Origin: CAZYJD01 sp964647785
GTDB taxonomy: Bacteria; Bacteroidota; Bacteroidia; NS11-12g; UBA9320
Assembly (NCBI GenBank): GCA_964647785.1
Contig: CAZYJD010000054.1
Span: 1-13,611, forward strand
Direction: 5' to 3'
Length of the DNA: 13,611 bases
The number at the start of each line of letters is the position of its first letter. Positions within the stretch are counted from its first letter, which is position 1. A program made the position numbers and the translations under genes. Under the pieces are notes generated by a model, which ran no database searches, was not told the DNA's origin, and saw only the letters and a list, made by a program, of their open reading frames with translations. Below, one piece after another: positions 1-8,802 of this stretch.

Positions 1-2618
1 CTTTCCCATAAATCAATTCCACCATCCAAGCTTCTCGAACCGAAATGCCAGGCATTGCTTTCAAAATTTCCTCCATCGGTTGTTTGGTAAGGTGTTCCCA
101 AGTTGGGTAAAATGGTGATGAACTGACTTTTAATCAAAGTATCGCTGTTGTTTACAATCAACTTAACACTTTTGTATCCGGGGGTTCCATACGTCCATCG
201 CACCTGTTCTCCTGTGGCATCGATCGATCCATTGTTGTCGAAGTCCCACTGCCAGCTGTTAGCAGTGCCGAAAGTTTGGTCGTAAAACACCAATTCTTCC
301 CCGATGTAAGCCGTTTTCTCACTGGAGGTAAAATCCGGAATGCGGCGTTCACTGAAATAACTGCTGCTGAACATGCCCCGGCCATGTGTGGCAGCCAGCA
401 CCATGCTGTCAGATTCACGCAATTGGAGCATATCCACCCGTACGGAAGGCATGCCATCATTGGCCGGCCTTCCCCAAACGGTTGAGCCGCCATTGAGGTC
501 ATCGGTCGACCATACCCCCAATTCCGTTGCCAGCAGTGCACTGTCTCCACCGATGGGGCTGAACAAAGCCCATCGCACAGGCATATCTGGCAGATTGCCT
601 TCTACATTGCTCCAGTTTGCGCCTCCATCGGTGCTTTCCCAAACGCTTGTAACACCGTAATTGCTGAAAGTTACCAGTATATGGTTTTCATCGCCCGGCT
701 CAATGGCAATGCAACTCACGTATCCTCCTGAAGGAAAGGAAGTGCTGCCAATGTTAGAAAGGCTTGGACTTGCATTGGCATTCGTTATTTTGTAGACATC
801 TCCGCCATTGTTCCCCACATACACATTGGTGGGAGTGTTGGGCGAAACGGTAACGGCATAGATTTGGCCTACGCTGCCTAAACTGATATTTGTGGCAGTA
901 ATGGTTCCGCCAATTCCACTCCTTCGCAACAAATTGTTGCTGGCAGCCGCAGAATAGAGGATCTTATTGTCAGAATCATAATCTGATGGATTGATGAACA
1001 AGCCGGAAGTAATGTTATTGCTGGTGTAGGTCGTAAATCCATCGGTCGATACGCGAATCTGATTGTAAACGTAACTCGTAATTTGGGTGTCCGGATCTTG
1101 CTGATCAATATGACAGAATCCCCCGTCGCCACCGGTTACTTCGTCGGAGGCACTGATGCCTTTGCTCTGTATACGCAAGCTGCCATTGTCCTGGCTACCC
1201 CCCAAATAATAACTACGCAATGCTTCGGGATGAATAGCGGCACTGTAAAATTGGGTGGTATGGTATGAAAATTCTTTCCTTTCAAAGGAAGGGGTGCTGC
1301 TGCTGGCATTTTTACTGAGATAAATCCCTCCATCGTTTCCAAACAAAACGGTATCTGAACTGCCGGGCAAAAAGGCAATGGCGTGTTGATCTGCGTGCAC
1401 TTCCGGATAACCACCTCCGCCGTACCAGTGAGACACCTGCGTCCAATTGCCCCCAGAATTCACCGATTTGTAGAGATCTATGCCACCAGTGTACAATTCA
1501 GTCTCATCATTGGGGTCCACCGCAATAATGAGGTCATACCAGGCTTGATTTCTCGTAAAGGTATCACTGCTTACGGCGTCAATGGGTGGCGATAGATTGG
1601 TCCAGCTACTTCCAGCATTGTTGCTCCGAATCACCTTGAGCGCTTTTCTTGTATCCCCTCTCTGAATCACTGCATAAATGGTGCTGTCATCGCTTTCTGC
1701 ACAAGCAATTTCGATCCGTTCTTCATTGCTACTTGAGCTGTAAACCCTGCTCCAGCTGCTTCCACCATTGCTGCTTCTGTAGATGCCATCGCTGGTAAAA
1801 ATAAGGCCCATGGCCACATAAAGGTCTCCATTTGCGCTTATCTCCATATCGGCACAACTATTGGAGCTACCGGCCAAACCTGTTCCGCCCCCTAAAATTT
1901 TGGTCCAGCTGCTGCCGTGGTTGGTAGATTTCCAAACCCCGACTCTCGTACCGGCATATACATGGCCATTTCCATCAACCACAACTTTTTGTACATAACG
2001 AAAGTTTGAGTTATTGGTGCTGCTCAATTGACTCCAAGTGGCCCCTCCATCAAGACTTTGCCATATTCCAGCGCCCCGAACGGCATCCAAATTGTAATAG
2101 CCCTCTCCTGTTCCGAAATACATGGTATCTGTTTGGGTGGGATGATGGGCCAGGGTGGTGATGGCCAGGTTGTTGAAATAATCGTCAACCGCCACCCAAT
2201 TCGGGTTTTCCGCATAAATATCATGGGTGTACCACAAACCACCCGAAACGGCCCCTGCAAACACCCTTCTTCGCGTTGGATCATTTGGATCCCATAGTAT
2301 GGCGCGTGTTCTTCCTCCTACATTGGAGGGACCGCATTCTTTCCAATGCAAATTGCTGAGTGCAGCTTTTCCTTTTTTTCCCTGAAGAGACAGCATTTCA
2401 TCGTAGGCCACCCTGAGTCGCTCACGGGGCACATATCCAAGCTCTGGATCTTTGGTTTTTTCTACCTCCAGTTCCATGGCTTCTTTTGCCATGGTGGCTT
2501 TGTCGTAGCTGCCTGAATATTCCTCCGGATGCGAAACCACGGCAATTTTTAAAGTCTGACAGGCGAGAATGAACAACCAACTGAAAACAAGGTAGGAGTA
2601 ATTTTTAAGGTGATGCAT
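1..2618 (-). CDS. Sortilin/BNR-propeller secreted protein with PKD domain (3' end beyond window)
   Basis: The frame is open from ATG 2616-2618 to the left edge: 872 complete codons, no stop. A hydrophobic N-terminus (residues 9-20, ending ILAC) is an export signal; Cys20 makes a lipoprotein signal possible but not certain. Residues about 90-750 form a sortilin/VPS10-type beta-propeller with Asp-box (BNR) motifs of the S-x-D-G-G-x-x-W type at about 188-195, 231-238, 282-289, 332-339, 385-392 and 662-669, closing with THGRGMF (744-750). A PKD domain follows at about 761-838 (WQWDFDNNG core), then the start of another domain containing a TTDGGNFES segment. In Bacteroidota this architecture usually ends in a T9SS sorting domain, which would lie outside the window. 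The propeller may bind or process an extracellular polymer; no catalytic residues can be assigned. The start lies inside the end of the upstream secreted-protein gene (14-base overlap), suggesting translational coupling. Confidence 0.88.
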   Translation of the reverse strand, partial: MHHLKNYSYLVFSWLFILACQTLKIAVVSHPEEYSGSYDKATMAKEAMELEVEKTKDPELGYVPRERLRVAYDEMLSLQGKKGKAALSNLHWKECGPSNVGGRTRAILWDPNDPTRRRVFAGAVSGGLWYTHDIYAENPNWVAVDDYFNNLAITTLAHHPTQTDTMYFGTGEGYYNLDAVRGAGIWQSLDGGATWSQLSSTNNSNFRYVQKVVVDGNGHVYAGTRVGVWKSTNHGSSWTKILGGGTGLAGSSNSCADMEISANGDLYVAMGLIFTSDGIYRSSNGGSSWSRVYSSSSNEERIEIACAESDDSTIYAVIQRGDTRKALKVIRSNNAGSSWTNLSPPIDAVSSDTFTRNQAWYDLIIAVDPNDETELYTGGIDLYKSVNSGGNWTQVSHWYGGGGYPEVHADQHAIAFLPGSSDTVLFGNDGGIYLSKNASSSTPSFERKEFSYHTTQFYSAAIHPEALRSYYLGGSQDNGSLRIQSKGISASDEVTGGDGGFCHIDQQDPDTQITSYVYNQIRVSTDGFTTYTSNNITSGLFINPSDYDSDNKILYSAAASNNLLRRSGIGGTITATNISLGSVGQIYAVTVSPNTPTNVYVGNNGGDVYKITNANASPSLSNIGSTSFPSGGYVSCIAIEPGDENHILVTFSNYGVTSVWESTDGGANWSNVEGNLPDMPVRWALFSPIGGDSALLATELGVWSTDDLNGGSTVWGRPANDGMPSVRVDMLQLRESDSMVLAATHGRGMFSSSYFSERRIPDFTSSEKTAYIGEELVFYDQTFGTANSWQWDFDNNGSIDATGEQVRWTYGTPGYKSVKLIVNNSDTLIKSQFITILPNLGTPYQTTDGGNFESNAWHFGSRSLDGGIDLWE

Positions 2619-5600
2619 CTCTAATGAGGGTTATGGTGCCTGATATCAAATCGTCAAGTCCACTTTGAGAATAGTGGATATCGATGATCGAATAATAAAC
2701 GCCTTCCGGCATGGGGATGTTGGTAAATGTATTGGTCCCATCCCAGCATGCTTTATTGTCATTGCTTTCAAAGACTTTTTCTCCCCAACGGTTGTAAATA
2801 ACCCATTTAATTTCATCACATTCGGCACTCAATCCTCCCAAACGATAACAATCGTTCTTGCCATCATTGTTCGGAGTGAATACATTGGGTATGATCAGTT
2901 CTCCGGCTGCATCACGATCTATGCTGATGGTTTGCTCGCTGGTATCGGGGCAAATACTGTCGTACATGGCGATGAGCCTAACGGTGTAATCTCCTGACTG
3001 CTCGAAGAGGAACATGGGGTCTCTTTCAGTGCTTTGTTGGCCTGTAACAAACTCCCAGAAAAAGTATCTGGCATTTTCGCCGGATTGGTTGATGAACTTA
3101 AATTCATTGGTACATGGGGCTTTTTCAAAGGCAAAAGCCGATTTGGTGGGCGAGCCAATGGTAATCCATAAGCTATCGCGATCTTCTTGATTACAGCTTT
3201 CTTTGTCTTCTACGCTTAGGATGACAAGATATCGCCCGGGATTCTTGTATTCCTGCAATGGTGAGTAGCTGTTTTCGGTATTTCCATTGCCGAACTCCCA
3301 GGTATAGGTTTTACCTCCGGTACTTTGATTCATGAACTCCACCAATGCCGGAGCACAGGCTGAATCAGGTTCAGCGGTAAAAGCAGCTTCTATGGTGTCG
3401 CGATATTGAACATCTACGCCCAGCACCATGCTGTCGTAACAAGTGGTTCCGGGGTTTATGCGCAACACAATGGTGTATTGACCATCTTGGGCGTACACAT
3501 GCGTATCGTTGGGCGTCTGGTAACTTGTTGTGCCATCGCCCCAGTCCCATTCCACCACCTTTCCGTTCAGTGAGAAATTTTCTGTGATAACTTCACGGGT
3601 GCAGGGGGTGTTATTCACCACAAATGCGGCAATGGCTTCTTCATAAACCTCTATTTCAGCCGTGGCGGTATCTCGGGTGTTGCATCGGGAATCATCTTCA
3701 GCAATTAAGCGCACGGTGTAGTTGCCTTTCAGCCAATAGGTGTGGGTTACATCTTTTTGCGTGTAAGTGCCTCCATCTCCCATGTCCCAGTAAAATGTAG
3801 TTCCACCATCGGAGGTGTTGGTGAAAGCAATTTCTGCCGGTGCACATGCGCCCGGAGGGTTGAATAAAAAAGAAGCTTTTAAGCTGTCCCTGATATCTAC
3901 TTGTACCATTTTGGTGATGGTATCGGCACAACCGGTGAGATTCTCGGTAATGAGTGTAACGGGATAGCTGCCCGAGGCGTGATACAAATGCGTGGGATTT
4001 TCTGAGCTGTCTCTCTTTCCATCGCCAAAAAACCATTGATTTTTGAAAGCGTTCACGCCCTTGTTCTTAAAAGTTACCAGCCCCTTACAAGGGATGGTGT
4101 CGAACGTAAAGTCTGCAGTGCTATAATTGTATACTTGAATATATTGCACTGCGCTGTCTATCTGATTGCATGCATCGGGGTTGTAGGCAACCAGCACCAC
4201 CTTAAATGTGCCGGTATCTCGGAACATATGAAAGGGCGACTGAAGCGAACTGCTGTCGCCATCGCCAAAGTACCATTTGTACCTGCTTGCACCGATGCTC
4301 TTGTTTTCAAAACGCACCAGCAAGGGAGCGCAGCCCCTCGGAGGTCTGCTGATGAATGAGGCTACAACCGGATTGGATAGTCTGAAATCAATTTTAAAGG
4401 ATGCGTTGCTGCAACGGGGACTGATATTCTTTTCAAAGGCTGCTCCAGAAGTGACGGGGAAATCATTGAACCCTTTTTGATTGGCGCGCTCAGGGCAACT
4501 GGCACAAACCGCCTGGTAAACGACCCCTTTTTTATCAAATCGGCTGGTTCCTCCATCCACATGGTCTTTGGATGAGTCGCCCCCGAAAAACGTGGCATAC
4601 ACCAAACTGCCGGCATCTTTGCTCAAGGCAATCAAGTAAAAATCGTTTCCATCGGTGGTTTTCTGCAAAGCATCATTGGTGATGGGTAAATTGAGGGTGG
4701 AACCGGGGTTGAAATCCCGTACATCGCTCCCCCAACCACTCAGGTAAATATTGTCGCAATGATCCACCAGAAATGCCGTAGGTGAAATATCAATTCGGTT
4801 GGTGCGATTACCAATGGTTGTTTGCATTTCTATGGTGCTGAGCGAGCTGTCTACCTTCACAATCAATTGCCCTCGATCTGCAAATCCATAGACGCCTTGG
4901 CTTTTTTTAATGGTGCCGGTGGTTTGCCCGGCCAGAAATACCTTGTTGTGCCGATCTATTTCAATGAAGTAAATCTGCTCATAAGACAGGGAGCCGTAAT
5001 AGCTCAATCTAGATAGCTTAAAATTGTCATGACGGTACTTGGCCACCACTCCATCCACGCCTGTCGAACGCCCTCCAAAAGCAGTGCTATGTGTTGGAAG
5101 GTTGGCACTTCTGGTTCCTCCGGCGGTGAAGATGTTTCCCTGCTCATCCAAATCAATGGTGTAGAGGGCGTCGTGTTCAGTACCGCCCAAATAGGTGCTC
5201 ATGATCAGGTCTTTCATGTCTGAACTCAAGCCGAAAAGACATCCGTCTTGTTTGCCTCCGAAAGCGGTTTGAGAAGCGCCCGAAGTGGTGGGAAAATCAT
5301 CGCTATTGGTGCAACTTGCCACCCAAATTCTGCCTTCAACATCTACAATAATGTCTCCTCTGAAATCATCTGCATAGTTGTAACGCAAAGGATTGTCGTT
5401 CACACTGGAACTGCTGTGCCCGTTGAGGCCGTCTCTTCCGCTTCCGCCCATGTAGGTTGATGCCAAAAGCTGGCTTCCATTGGCTGAAAGCTTGCTGACG
5501 ATGATGTCATTCATCCCGTTCCGTTGCCTTTGGTAAGCGTTGGTGGTGGTGGCGAAATTGTCGCTGTAGGTGGTGCCGTAAACCAGTAGATTGTCTTGAT

Positions 5601-6648
5601 TGTCTACCACAAGGCTATGCGGATAATCATCATACCGCCCCCCGAGATAGGTGGCGTAGAGCAAATTGCTCCCGCTCGAATCGTATTTGCTAATGGATAT
5701 ATCACAGGCGAGATTGGCCGGAAAAAGGCCCTGTCCACCCCCAAAAGTGGTCTGAAAAGCTCCCGTGGTTACCGGATAATCGGCCGTACTTCCATCGGTA
5801 ATCCCCCCTGCGTATAAATTCCCTTTCGAGTCGTAAGTGGCAGTGTATCCGAAATTATCCCCCTTTGAACCGGAATAAGTGGCAAAAACCAAAACGGGAT
5901 CAATGATGAGCGGACGGCTTTGGTCATAATCTTCAACTGAAAAACGTACGGTATGTTTCTTCAGAAGATAAAGGCACTTCACTTGCTGCTTAATTCCATT
6001 GATGTATTGGTAGGCTTCGGGAATGAACTCTTTCACTTCACCTGTACTCAGTCCCATGAGGACGCTTCCTCCATCGGTCTTTATCCAATCCACCCCCTCT
6101 GCAATCCATGAAATTTTAGAAGGGTCACCTCCCGGCTTCACCACCCAGTCCAGTTTCAGTTGTTCGGATGATAAGTAAAGTCGCAGATCGGTTTGAGGAA
6201 ATAGATTTTCATAGACCAATTGGCCATAAACGTTCACATCAGAAGCCCAATGGGAAGGGTCATTTCCTATGAAAAAGTTATTGGTAAAGCGGTACGGTAG
6301 TTTTCCCTCCGGCATGGCTGCTTGAAATCCTTCGCCAAAAGACATCCGAAAGGCATGTGTCCGATATTTGATTTCTTCTTGCTTACCGCGTTTGTGGTGA
6401 AGCAGGTCCAGATAATGGGCATGATCTTCAGGCTGAAATAAATGAAAACTGATGCCATTCGCACCCGCAAACACATGACCACCCTCCAGGCGGGCCCTGA
6501 ATTTCACATCCGGATGAAATTGCCCTTTATTTTCAACCCATTGCATCCCGGAATGCTCATCAAGCGGTGCAAATACTTCTTGCGCCCTGCTGAGGTGAAA
6601 TCCGCTCAGCATAAAAACCAACAACCATATTCTCCAGGGCAGGTGCAT
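2605..6648 (-). CDS. PKD-repeat protein with SBBP propeller and CHU_C (gliding-motility type) C-terminal domain
   Basis: Exported multidomain protein of 1347 residues from ATG 6646-6648. A GTG start 27 bases upstream is possible, but the ATG gives a compact signal peptide (about 1-22, ending SRA before Q) and lies just downstream of a promoter-like element. Domains in order: DUF7948-like region about 35-250 (WVENKGQF near its start); seven SBBP-type repeats marked by ATYLGG-like motifs at about 256, 332, 397, 484, 549, 610 and 685, consistent with a seven-bladed propeller; six PKD modules at about 762-1244 with WxFGDG-type cores, degenerate in the fifth (WEFGNG) and sixth (WEFVTG); and a CHU_C domain at about 1252-1347 (IPNVFTPNNDGKND, YNRWGEKVFES, WDGT, GVYY). 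CHU_C domains are type B T9SS export/anchoring signals, so the protein is expected on or outside the cell surface. Its cargo role (adhesin, matrix or substrate binding) cannot be told from sequence. It ends inside the start of the next gene. Confidence 0.93.
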   Translation of the reverse strand: MHLPWRIWLLVFMLSGFHLSRAQEVFAPLDEHSGMQWVENKGQFHPDVKFRARLEGGHVFAGANGISFHLFQPEDHAHYLDLLHHKRGKQEEIKYRTHAFRMSFGEGFQAAMPEGKLPYRFTNNFFIGNDPSHWASDVNVYGQLVYENLFPQTDLRLYLSSEQLKLDWVVKPGGDPSKISWIAEGVDWIKTDGGSVLMGLSTGEVKEFIPEAYQYINGIKQQVKCLYLLKKHTVRFSVEDYDQSRPLIIDPVLVFATYSGSKGDNFGYTATYDSKGNLYAGGITDGSTADYPVTTGAFQTTFGGGQGLFPANLACDISISKYDSSGSNLLYATYLGGRYDDYPHSLVVDNQDNLLVYGTTYSDNFATTTNAYQRQRNGMNDIIVSKLSANGSQLLASTYMGGSGRDGLNGHSSSSVNDNPLRYNYADDFRGDIIVDVEGRIWVASCTNSDDFPTTSGASQTAFGGKQDGCLFGLSSDMKDLIMSTYLGGTEHDALYTIDLDEQGNIFTAGGTRSANLPTHSTAFGGRSTGVDGVVAKYRHDNFKLSRLSYYGSLSYEQIYFIEIDRHNKVFLAGQTTGTIKKSQGVYGFADRGQLIVKVDSSLSTIEMQTTIGNRTNRIDISPTAFLVDHCDNIYLSGWGSDVRDFNPGSTLNLPITNDALQKTTDGNDFYLIALSKDAGSLVYATFFGGDSSKDHVDGGTSRFDKKGVVYQAVCASCPERANQKGFNDFPVTSGAAFEKNISPRCSNASFKIDFRLSNPVVASFISRPPRGCAPLLVRFENKSIGASRYKWYFGDGDSSSLQSPFHMFRDTGTFKVVLVAYNPDACNQIDSAVQYIQVYNYSTADFTFDTIPCKGLVTFKNKGVNAFKNQWFFGDGKRDSSENPTHLYHASGSYPVTLITENLTGCADTITKMVQVDIRDSLKASFLFNPPGACAPAEIAFTNTSDGGTTFYWDMGDGGTYTQKDVTHTYWLKGNYTVRLIAEDDSRCNTRDTATAEIEVYEEAIAAFVVNNTPCTREVITENFSLNGKVVEWDWGDGTTSYQTPNDTHVYAQDGQYTIVLRINPGTTCYDSMVLGVDVQYRDTIEAAFTAEPDSACAPALVEFMNQSTGGKTYTWEFGNGNTENSYSPLQEYKNPGRYLVILSVEDKESCNQEDRDSLWITIGSPTKSAFAFEKAPCTNEFKFINQSGENARYFFWEFVTGQQSTERDPMFLFEQSGDYTVRLIAMYDSICPDTSEQTISIDRDAAGELIIPNVFTPNNDGKNDCYRLGGLSAECDEIKWVIYNRWGEKVFESNDNKACWDGTNTFTNIPMPEGVYYSIIDIHYSQSGLDDLISGTITLIRDASP

Positions 6649-6657
6649 ACCAATTCT

Positions 6658-6687
6658 CAAAGTTAAGCCGAACACAACGATTCACAA
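6658..6687 (-). promoter_or_regulatory. Candidate Bacteroidota promoter for the PKD/CHU_C gene
   Basis: On the minus strand TAACTTTG (6658-6665) matches the Bacteroidota -7 consensus TAnnTTTG exactly, and a TTG (6685-6687) sits 19 bases further upstream, as expected for the -33 element. The motif ends only 9 bases before ATG 6648, so the transcript would have a leader of a few bases. It lies downstream of the alternative GTG start at 6675, which argues against that start. This is a motif match only. Confidence 0.45.
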
Positions 6688-6740
6688 GATACCACTCTTA
6701 CCTATGACCATAAATTTAAACAAATGGTTGCCCCATGCCC

Positions 6741-6748
6741 TATATTCG
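6741..6748 (+). promoter_or_regulatory. Candidate -7 element for lysS
   Basis: TATATTCG matches TAnnTTTG at 7 of 8 positions (or 5 of the 6 defined ones) and lies 22 bases before the chosen lysS start. I see no good TTG at the expected -33 spacing. An in-frame ATG at 6735 lies upstream of this element, which supports starting translation at 6771. Confidence 0.35.
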
Positions 6749-6770
6749 CGCAAAATTTCCTATTGAGCTC

Positions 6771-8282
6771 ATGGAACTGAACGAACAGCAGCTGTACAGA
6801 AGAAAAGCCCTTGATGAACTGAGAAACCTGGGCATCAACCCTTATCCTGCGGAAACCTTTGAGGTATCTGCCACGGCTGCTGAGATCAAAGAACACTACC
6901 CCAACAACAAACTCGATTACAAGCATGTTCGCTTGGCGGGTCGTTTAATGCGTCGCCGGGTAATGGGCAAGGCATCCTTCGCTGAATTGCAGGACAGCAC
7001 CGGTCGAATCCAGGTTTATATTGCCAGAGATGAGATTTGTCCCGATGAAAACAAAGACCTCTATAATCAGGTGTTTAAGAAGTTGCTGGATATTGGAGAT
7101 TTTATTGGGATTGAAGGACATGTATTCACGACGCAGGTGGGCGAAATTTCTGTGCACGTAACCAAACTGACCGTTCTGGCCAAGACCCTTAATCCATTGC
7201 CATTGCCCAAAGAGGTGGATGGCAAGGTATACGACGCTTTCACCGATCCTGAGCAGCGGTATCGCATGCGCTATGTCGATTTGGTGGTGAACCCGCAAGT
7301 GCGTAAAACCTTTGTAAAACGCTCCAAAATTATTCAGTCAATTAGAAGTTTCCTAGTCGACAAGGGTTATCTCGAGGTGGAAACACCCATTTTGCAGCCC
7401 ATTCCCGGAGGTGCCGCTGCCAGACCTTTTGTTACCCATCACAATGCCTTGGATATGCCTTTGTATCTGCGCATCGCCAATGAATTGTATTTAAAGAGGT
7501 TGATTGTTGGAGGCTATGATGGGGTGTTTGAGTTTGCCAAAGACTTTAGAAATGAAGGCATGGATCGCACCCACAATCCGGAGTTTACCGTAATGGAACT
7601 CTATGTGGCCTACAAAGATTATTATTGGATGATGGACCAAACAGAACTGATGATCCGTCAGGCCTGTGAAGCGGCCAATGGCGAGCAGAAAGCCGTATTC
7701 GAAGGCAAAGAACTCGACTTCTCCAAGCCCTTTAAACGAATAGCCCTTTATGATGCCATCAAGGAATACAGCGGCAAGGATGTTAGCAACTTAGACGAAG
7801 ACGGGCTGCGATCGTTCTGTAAAGAGTTGAACATAGAAACCGACCCAAGCATGGGCAAAGCCAAACTGATAGATGAAATCTTTGGCGCCACCTGCGAGCC
7901 GCATTTGATTCAACCCACCTTTATCACTGATTTTCCGGTAGAAATGAGCCCGCTTACAAAAATGCACCGCGATATACCGGGGCTTACCGAGCGATTCGAA
8001 TTGATTGTGAATGGCAAAGAACTGGCCAATTGCTACTCAGAGTTGAATGATCCAATCGACCAACGCGCCCGTTTTGAAGAACAAGCCCGGTTGATGGAAC
8101 GCGGCGATGATGAAGCCATGTACATCGATCAGGATTTCCTAAGGGCGCTTGAATACGGCATGCCTCCTACGGCAGGGATTGGCATTGGCATCGATCGTCT
8201 GGTGATGATGCTCACCGGCAACGCCGCCATTCAGGAGGTGCTGTTTTTTCCTCAGATGCGTCCGGAGAAACAGCAGGACTGA
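6771..8282 (+). CDS. lysS: Lysyl-tRNA synthetase, class II
   Basis: Charges tRNA-Lys with lysine using ATP; cytoplasmic and essential. From ATG 6771 it has 503 residues, close to the 505 of E. coli LysRS. An N-terminal helix (MELNEQQLYRRKALDEL) leads into the anticodon-binding OB fold at about 53-138. The class II core follows: motif 1 around 183-210, the GGAAARPF segment and the RIANELYLKRL stretch at about 214-244, motif 2 at about 259-276 (FRNEGMDRTHNPEF) with its ATP-binding Arg, and motif 3 at about 469-477 (GIGIGIDRL). All expected motifs are intact. An ATG at 6735 would add 12 residues absent from typical homologues and lies upstream of a promoter-like element, so 6771 is preferred. 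It is divergent from the PKD/CHU_C gene; no strong terminator is visible before the thioesterase 112 bases downstream. Confidence 0.97.
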   Translation: MELNEQQLYRRKALDELRNLGINPYPAETFEVSATAAEIKEHYPNNKLDYKHVRLAGRLMRRRVMGKASFAELQDSTGRIQVYIARDEICPDENKDLYNQVFKKLLDIGDFIGIEGHVFTTQVGEISVHVTKLTVLAKTLNPLPLPKEVDGKVYDAFTDPEQRYRMRYVDLVVNPQVRKTFVKRSKIIQSIRSFLVDKGYLEVETPILQPIPGGAAARPFVTHHNALDMPLYLRIANELYLKRLIVGGYDGVFEFAKDFRNEGMDRTHNPEFTVMELYVAYKDYYWMMDQTELMIRQACEAANGEQKAVFEGKELDFSKPFKRIALYDAIKEYSGKDVSNLDEDGLRSFCKELNIETDPSMGKAKLIDEIFGATCEPHLIQPTFITDFPVEMSPLTKMHRDIPGLTERFELIVNGKELANCYSELNDPIDQRARFEEQARLMERGDDEAMYIDQDFLRALEYGMPPTAGIGIGIDRLVMMLTGNAAIQEVLFFPQMRPEKQQD

Positions 8283-8378
8283 TTCCAGCGACCGTCTGCA
8301 TGAATGTGCTGGGTCGATCATTTTTGGGTGCAGATGGATAATGTAGCTTGAAGTTCAGCAAGTAGCAGGCATATTCAC

Positions 8379-8386
8379 GATATTTG
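8379..8386 (+). promoter_or_regulatory. Candidate -7 element for thioesterase-gcvT
   Basis: GATATTTG differs from TAnnTTTG only at its first base and ends 8 bases before the thioesterase ATG at 8395. No TTG is found at the ideal -33 distance. If it is active, the thioesterase and gcvT can be transcribed independently of lysS from a very short leader. Confidence 0.33.
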
Positions 8387-8394
8387 CAGCCCTT

Positions 8395-8796
8395 ATGCAA
8401 CTCATCACGACACATATTTGTATGGTAAAGGATATCGGGGTTCATGGCAACCTTTTCGGAGGCATCATGATGGCCTGGATTGATGAAGCAGCCAGTGCCA
8501 TGGCCATTCAAACTTGCCATACGCCCAATATGGTCACCGTTAAGGTTGATGAGCTGGTTTTTAAAAAGAAAGTGAAAGAGGGCTTCCTGATTAAAATTTA
8601 TGGTGAAGTGGTGCGCGTCGGAAACACCTCCATTACTTTTCGGATCGAAGCGCGTAAAGGAAGTGTGTACAGCGGGGAGGAAGATGTGGTATGTACCACC
8701 CAAACCACCTTCGTTCGCATTGATGAAGCCGGTGACCCAACGCCTCTTCCTACCCCGGTTAAAGAACGTTACAAACATTTAAATCCTTCCAAGTAA
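8395..8796 (+). CDS. Acyl-CoA thioesterase, hotdog fold (YciA/BFIT-like)
   Basis: Small cytoplasmic hotdog-fold enzyme (133 residues) predicted to hydrolyse acyl-CoA to free acid and CoA. The family pattern is clear: GVHGNLFGG (about 15-23) at the start of the central helix, WIDEAAS (28-34) with the conserved acidic residue Asp30 in the usual catalytic position, MVTVKVDELVF (46-56) and VRVGNTSITFRIEA (73-86). Family members act as dimers, tetramers or hexamers with the active site at the subunit interface. Chain-length preference cannot be read from the sequence. The start at 8395 leaves only a short beta-strand before the catalytic segment, as in relatives. It ends with TAA then TAG in frame, and gcvT begins six bases after the TAA. 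Confidence 0.9.
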   Translation: MQLITTHICMVKDIGVHGNLFGGIMMAWIDEAASAMAIQTCHTPNMVTVKVDELVFKKKVKEGFLIKIYGEVVRVGNTSITFRIEARKGSVYSGEEDVVCTTQTTFVRIDEAGDPTPLPTPVKERYKHLNPSK

Positions 8797-8802
8797 TAGA
8801 TC

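Noticed and set aside
2028..2297. Plus-strand open frame inside the BNR-propeller gene
   Set aside because: The minus-strand frame is open for 872 codons with clear Asp-box motifs; this is its antisense shadow.
8283..8394. Terminator between lysS and the thioesterase
   Set aside because: Only a weak TCTGCA/TGCAGA pairing with a loop of about 30 bases and no following T-run.
8212..8778. 188-codon minus-strand open frame across the lysS end and thioesterase
   Set aside because: It is antisense to two well-supported genes and has no recognisable domain.
8283..8802. Glycine riboswitch upstream of gcvT
   Set aside because: The 112-base spacer before the thioesterase and the 6-base gap before gcvT leave no room for, and show no sign of, the tandem glycine aptamers.
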